Below, in pieces: positions 37,703 through 39,014 of a DNA stretch of 39,014 nucleotides (positions within the stretch are counted from its first letter, which is position 1; each line of letters opens with the position of its first letter). Made by a program: the position numbers and the translations under genes. The notes beneath the pieces were generated by a model, which searched no databases, was not told the origin of the DNA, and saw only the letters and a list, made by a program, of their open reading frames with translations. This DNA comes from CAIZIN01 sp964483025. GTDB lineage: Bacteria > Patescibacteriota > Minisyncoccia > Phycocordibacterales > CAIZIN01. The stretch is taken from contig CAYZZT010000003.1 of assembly GCA_964483025.1 (NCBI GenBank), positions 1 to 39,014 on the forward strand. Reading direction: 5' to 3'.

Positions 37703-37936
37703 ATGAAAAAAGTAATCGTATATTCAACACCAACATGTCACTTCTGCCATTTAGCAAAAGATTTTTTTACTGCAAAGGGAGTAGCTTTTGATGACAAAGA
37801 TGTAATGACAGACCTCGTGGCTCGCCAAGAGATGGTTACAAAAAGTGGACAAATGGGGGTGCCAGTAATTGATATTGAAGGAAAAATAATTGTTGGGTTT
37901 GATGAGGGGGAGATTGTGGGGGAATTAGGTTTATAG
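37703..37936 (+). CDS. Glutaredoxin-like protein
   Basis: 77 aa thioredoxin-fold protein. The redox motif C-H-F-C is at residues 12-15, the cis-Pro segment G-V-P-V at 52-55, and the closing I-V-G-F-D. Small glutaredoxins of the NrdH or Grx type reduce disulfides such as those of ribonucleotide reductase; nrdJ in this window is a possible client, but that is inference. Confidence 0.92.
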   Translation: MKKVIVYSTPTCHFCHLAKDFFTAKGVAFDDKDVMTDLVARQEMVTKSGQMGVPVIDIEGKIIVGFDEGEIVGELGL

Positions 37937-37988
37937 GCTCTAGCAATTATGCCACAGGGGCACTTCTTGTATTCCCTAAAGCATAGCT

Positions 37989-38019
37989 CGGGCGACAAAT
38001 TTAATAATTTGTTTAGCCT
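37989..38019 (+). repeat. CGGGCG-hairpin-TTTAGCCT element
   Basis: CGGGCG, then ACAAATT/AATTTGT arms, then TTAGCCT. The same constant ends enclose different arms (ACAATTG/CAATTGT) in the repeats around the FtsB-like gene. Confidence 0.65.
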
Positions 38020-38068
38020 AATTCACTTCGCTCATAAGGAAACAAAGTCGAGCGCTAGGCTCTAGCAT

Positions 38069-38098
38069 TAAAAAAATATCCCTTTCGGTATATTTTTT
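38069..38098. terminator. A/T-rich hairpin before the MazF-like gene
   Basis: AAAAAATATCC and GGTATATTTTTT pair around CTTTC with one bulge; T-run on both strands. Preceded by AGGCTCTAG units at 37934 and 38056. Confidence 0.5.
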
Positions 38099-38115
38099 GT
38101 ACCAGCAATAATCAG

Positions 38116-38124
38116 TGATATAAT
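38116..38124 (+). promoter_or_regulatory. Extended -10 before the MazF-like gene
   Basis: TGATATAAT, 11 nt before the ATG. Confidence 0.5.
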
Positions 38125-38135
38125 TATTTGTAATT

Positions 38136-38582
38136 ATGAATGAAGAGTTTAAAAAAATGCTTACAGAATTTGTAAAATGGATTAAAGTAAAAGTTAGAAT
38201 TCATATTGCAGATAGGTCAGATTTATCTTTTAAAATTAGAGAAATTTGGTGGGCAAATGTTGGTTTAAATGTTGGTTATGAACAGAATGGAAAGAATGCA
38301 AATTTTGAGCGACCTATATTCGTTTTACAAAAATTTGGTCAGCATATATTTTGGGCAATTCCTCTTACCAGTAAAAAGAAAAATAGCATTTTTCGTTTTG
38401 AAATTAAATACAAAGAATATTTTGAAAATGTTGCTGGTGAAATAGTAAGTAATGATAAAGATGGAATAATTATATTAAACCAATTAAAAACAATGAGTAG
38501 CAAGAGACTGATAAGAAAAATGGGGGTAGTTTCGGAAAAAGATTTTAATATAATAAGAGATAGGATTAAATCTTTGATATAA
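38136..38582 (+). CDS. PemK/MazF-like toxin-fold protein
   Basis: 148 aa. After a charged N-terminal helix the order R-E-I-W-W-A-N-V-G-L-N-V-G-Y-E-Q-N-G, then R-P-I-F-V-L-Q-K, I-P-L-T-S-K-K and later L-N-Q-L-K-T-M-S-S-K-R-L matches the MazF/PemK fold, whose members cut mRNA. The S-S-K-R-L end with preceding Q-L-K-T is a typical MazF C-terminal strand. No antitoxin gene is adjacent within the window, and the ~25-residue N-terminal helix is extra, so it may be a solitary or self-restrained toxin. Confidence 0.83.
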   Translation: MNEEFKKMLTEFVKWIKVKVRIHIADRSDLSFKIREIWWANVGLNVGYEQNGKNANFERPIFVLQKFGQHIFWAIPLTSKKKNSIFRFEIKYKEYFENVAGEIVSNDKDGIIILNQLKTMSSKRLIRKMGVVSEKDFNIIRDRIKSLI

Positions 38583-38612
38583 AAGTAAAGACATCTCAGA
38601 GAGATGTCTTTA
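38583..38612 (+). terminator. Hairpin after the MazF-like gene
   Basis: AAAGACATCTC and GAGATGTCTTT pair perfectly around AGA; only a short T-run is included. Confidence 0.6.
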
Positions 38613-38765
38613 CAACGATCTTCCTTCTCGCGAAGAAAGCCTCGGAGCCCGAAGGCCATTTGTATCTTTATACTAATACCTTCTTATTATAAAGTCAAGT
38701 TCGTGTGCTTAATCCACCTTTTAACTTTGGCAAATAATCGCTTTTCTGTTACATTGTATGGGCAC

Positions 38766-38837
38766 GCCGTCGTAGTTCAATGGATAGAACTGGTCACTCC
38801 TAACGATCCGATGCAGGTTCGATTCCTGCCGATGGCA
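38766..38837 (+). tRNA. tRNA-Arg (anticodon CCU)
   Basis: Acceptor GCCGTCG/CGATGGC, D-arm GTTCAATGGATAGAAC, anticodon stem GGTC/GATC (closing A-C mismatch) with loop CTCCTAA, T-arm GCAGG-TTCGATT-CCTGC, discriminator A. CCA not encoded. Confidence 0.93.
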
Positions 38838-38889
38838 CATATACAAAAAAACTCTAAGACTTTGGAGTTTTTTTGTATATGTGCCATCG
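38830..38889 (+). terminator. Hairpin built on the 3' end of tRNA-Arg
   Basis: 25-bp arms (38830-38854 and 38865-38889); the left arm starts with the last eight tRNA bases CGATGGCA, and the right arm ends with their complement. A seven-T run lies inside the right arm. It could terminate transcription but would compete with the tRNA acceptor stem. Confidence 0.75.
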
Positions 38890-38901
38890 AGCAAGTGCTG
38901 G

Positions 38902-38930
38902 GTGAGCTTGGGGTGGGACCCAAGCGCAAG
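38902..38930 (-). repeat. CTTGC-hairpin-CTCAC element, copy c
   Basis: Reverse orientation; arms GCTTGGG/CCCAAGC; 29 nt. Confidence 0.75.
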
Positions 38931-38972
38931 ACCGGAGCACGACGGTGCGAGGTGCACCAAGAAAATTTTTCA

Positions 38973-39001
38973 GTGAGCTCAGATGGGTATCTGAGCGCAA
39001 G
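38973..39001 (-). repeat. CTTGC-hairpin-CTCAC element, copy d
   Basis: Reverse orientation; arms GCTCAGAT/ATCTGAGC differ from the other copies at several paired positions; 29 nt. The window ends 13 bases later, with no gene seen in the tail. Confidence 0.75.
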
Positions 39002-39014
39002 GTCGGAAGACGAC

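Overview
The window looks like part of a chromosome from a small-genome, AT-rich bacterium, most likely a Patescibacteria/CPR member (Parcubacteria-like). This is inferred from gene content and style. The window has housekeeping genes (rsmG, RNase J, secG, murJ, lepA, a B12-type ribonucleotide reductase nrdJ, an FtsB/DivIC-like protein, rnpB and four tRNAs), many small orphan membrane or cytoplasmic proteins, several start codons only 6-15 nt behind a TATAAT box, and intergenic spaces packed with short palindromic repeats. No rRNA operon, CRISPR array, phage structural gene or plasmid origin was seen.

Layout. 1-8.7 kb: orphan gene, then leftward genes (truncated chorismate mutase-like, SDR oxidoreductase, kinase-like, histidine phosphatase, orphan membrane and Cys-knuckle proteins), a 120-bp tandem repeat of palindromes, tRNA-Gln, a GAF protein and rsmG, followed by a rightward SAM methyltransferase. 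8.7-19.4 kb: repeats, degenerate Nudix, MFS transporter, RNase J, membrane-anchored peptide-binding protein, secG, then lemA-orphan-htpX and a CDP-alcohol phosphatidyltransferase, and a leftward dNTPase-like HD protein. 19.4-24.4 kb: a candidate ncRNA carrying a copy of the 23S rRNA L1-stalk sequence, then a locus built from two back-to-back perfect inverted repeat pairs (220 bp and 120 bp). The first pair encloses a GT2 glycosyltransferase plus XRE regulator, the second a serine recombinase, and the second ends inside tRNA-Ser. 24.4-39 kb: DUF192, nrdJ, hicBA, an enlarged RNase P RNA, murJ, lepA with a large in-frame insertion, FtsB-like, tRNA-Gly fused to the start codon of a nucleotide-metabolism pair, an orphan anchored protein, GH18-like, glutaredoxin, MazF-like and tRNA-Arg.

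The most unusual feature is a repeat family built on tandem ACGCAGACT units in inverted pairs. One pair encloses a PD-(D/E)XK (GxxExxY) nuclease-like ORF inside lepA without breaking its frame. Another, without an ORF, forms a long hairpin inside rnpB. Partial copies lie at 8642 (where they supply the end of a methyltransferase gene) and 11008. This looks like a small mobile or intervening element that tolerates essential genes, with a nuclease-coding form and a non-coding form. Three other repeat families show constant flanks around hairpins whose arms change but stay complementary, and three of the four tRNAs have inverted copies of their own 3' ends nearby. All functional interpretations of these repeats are inference.
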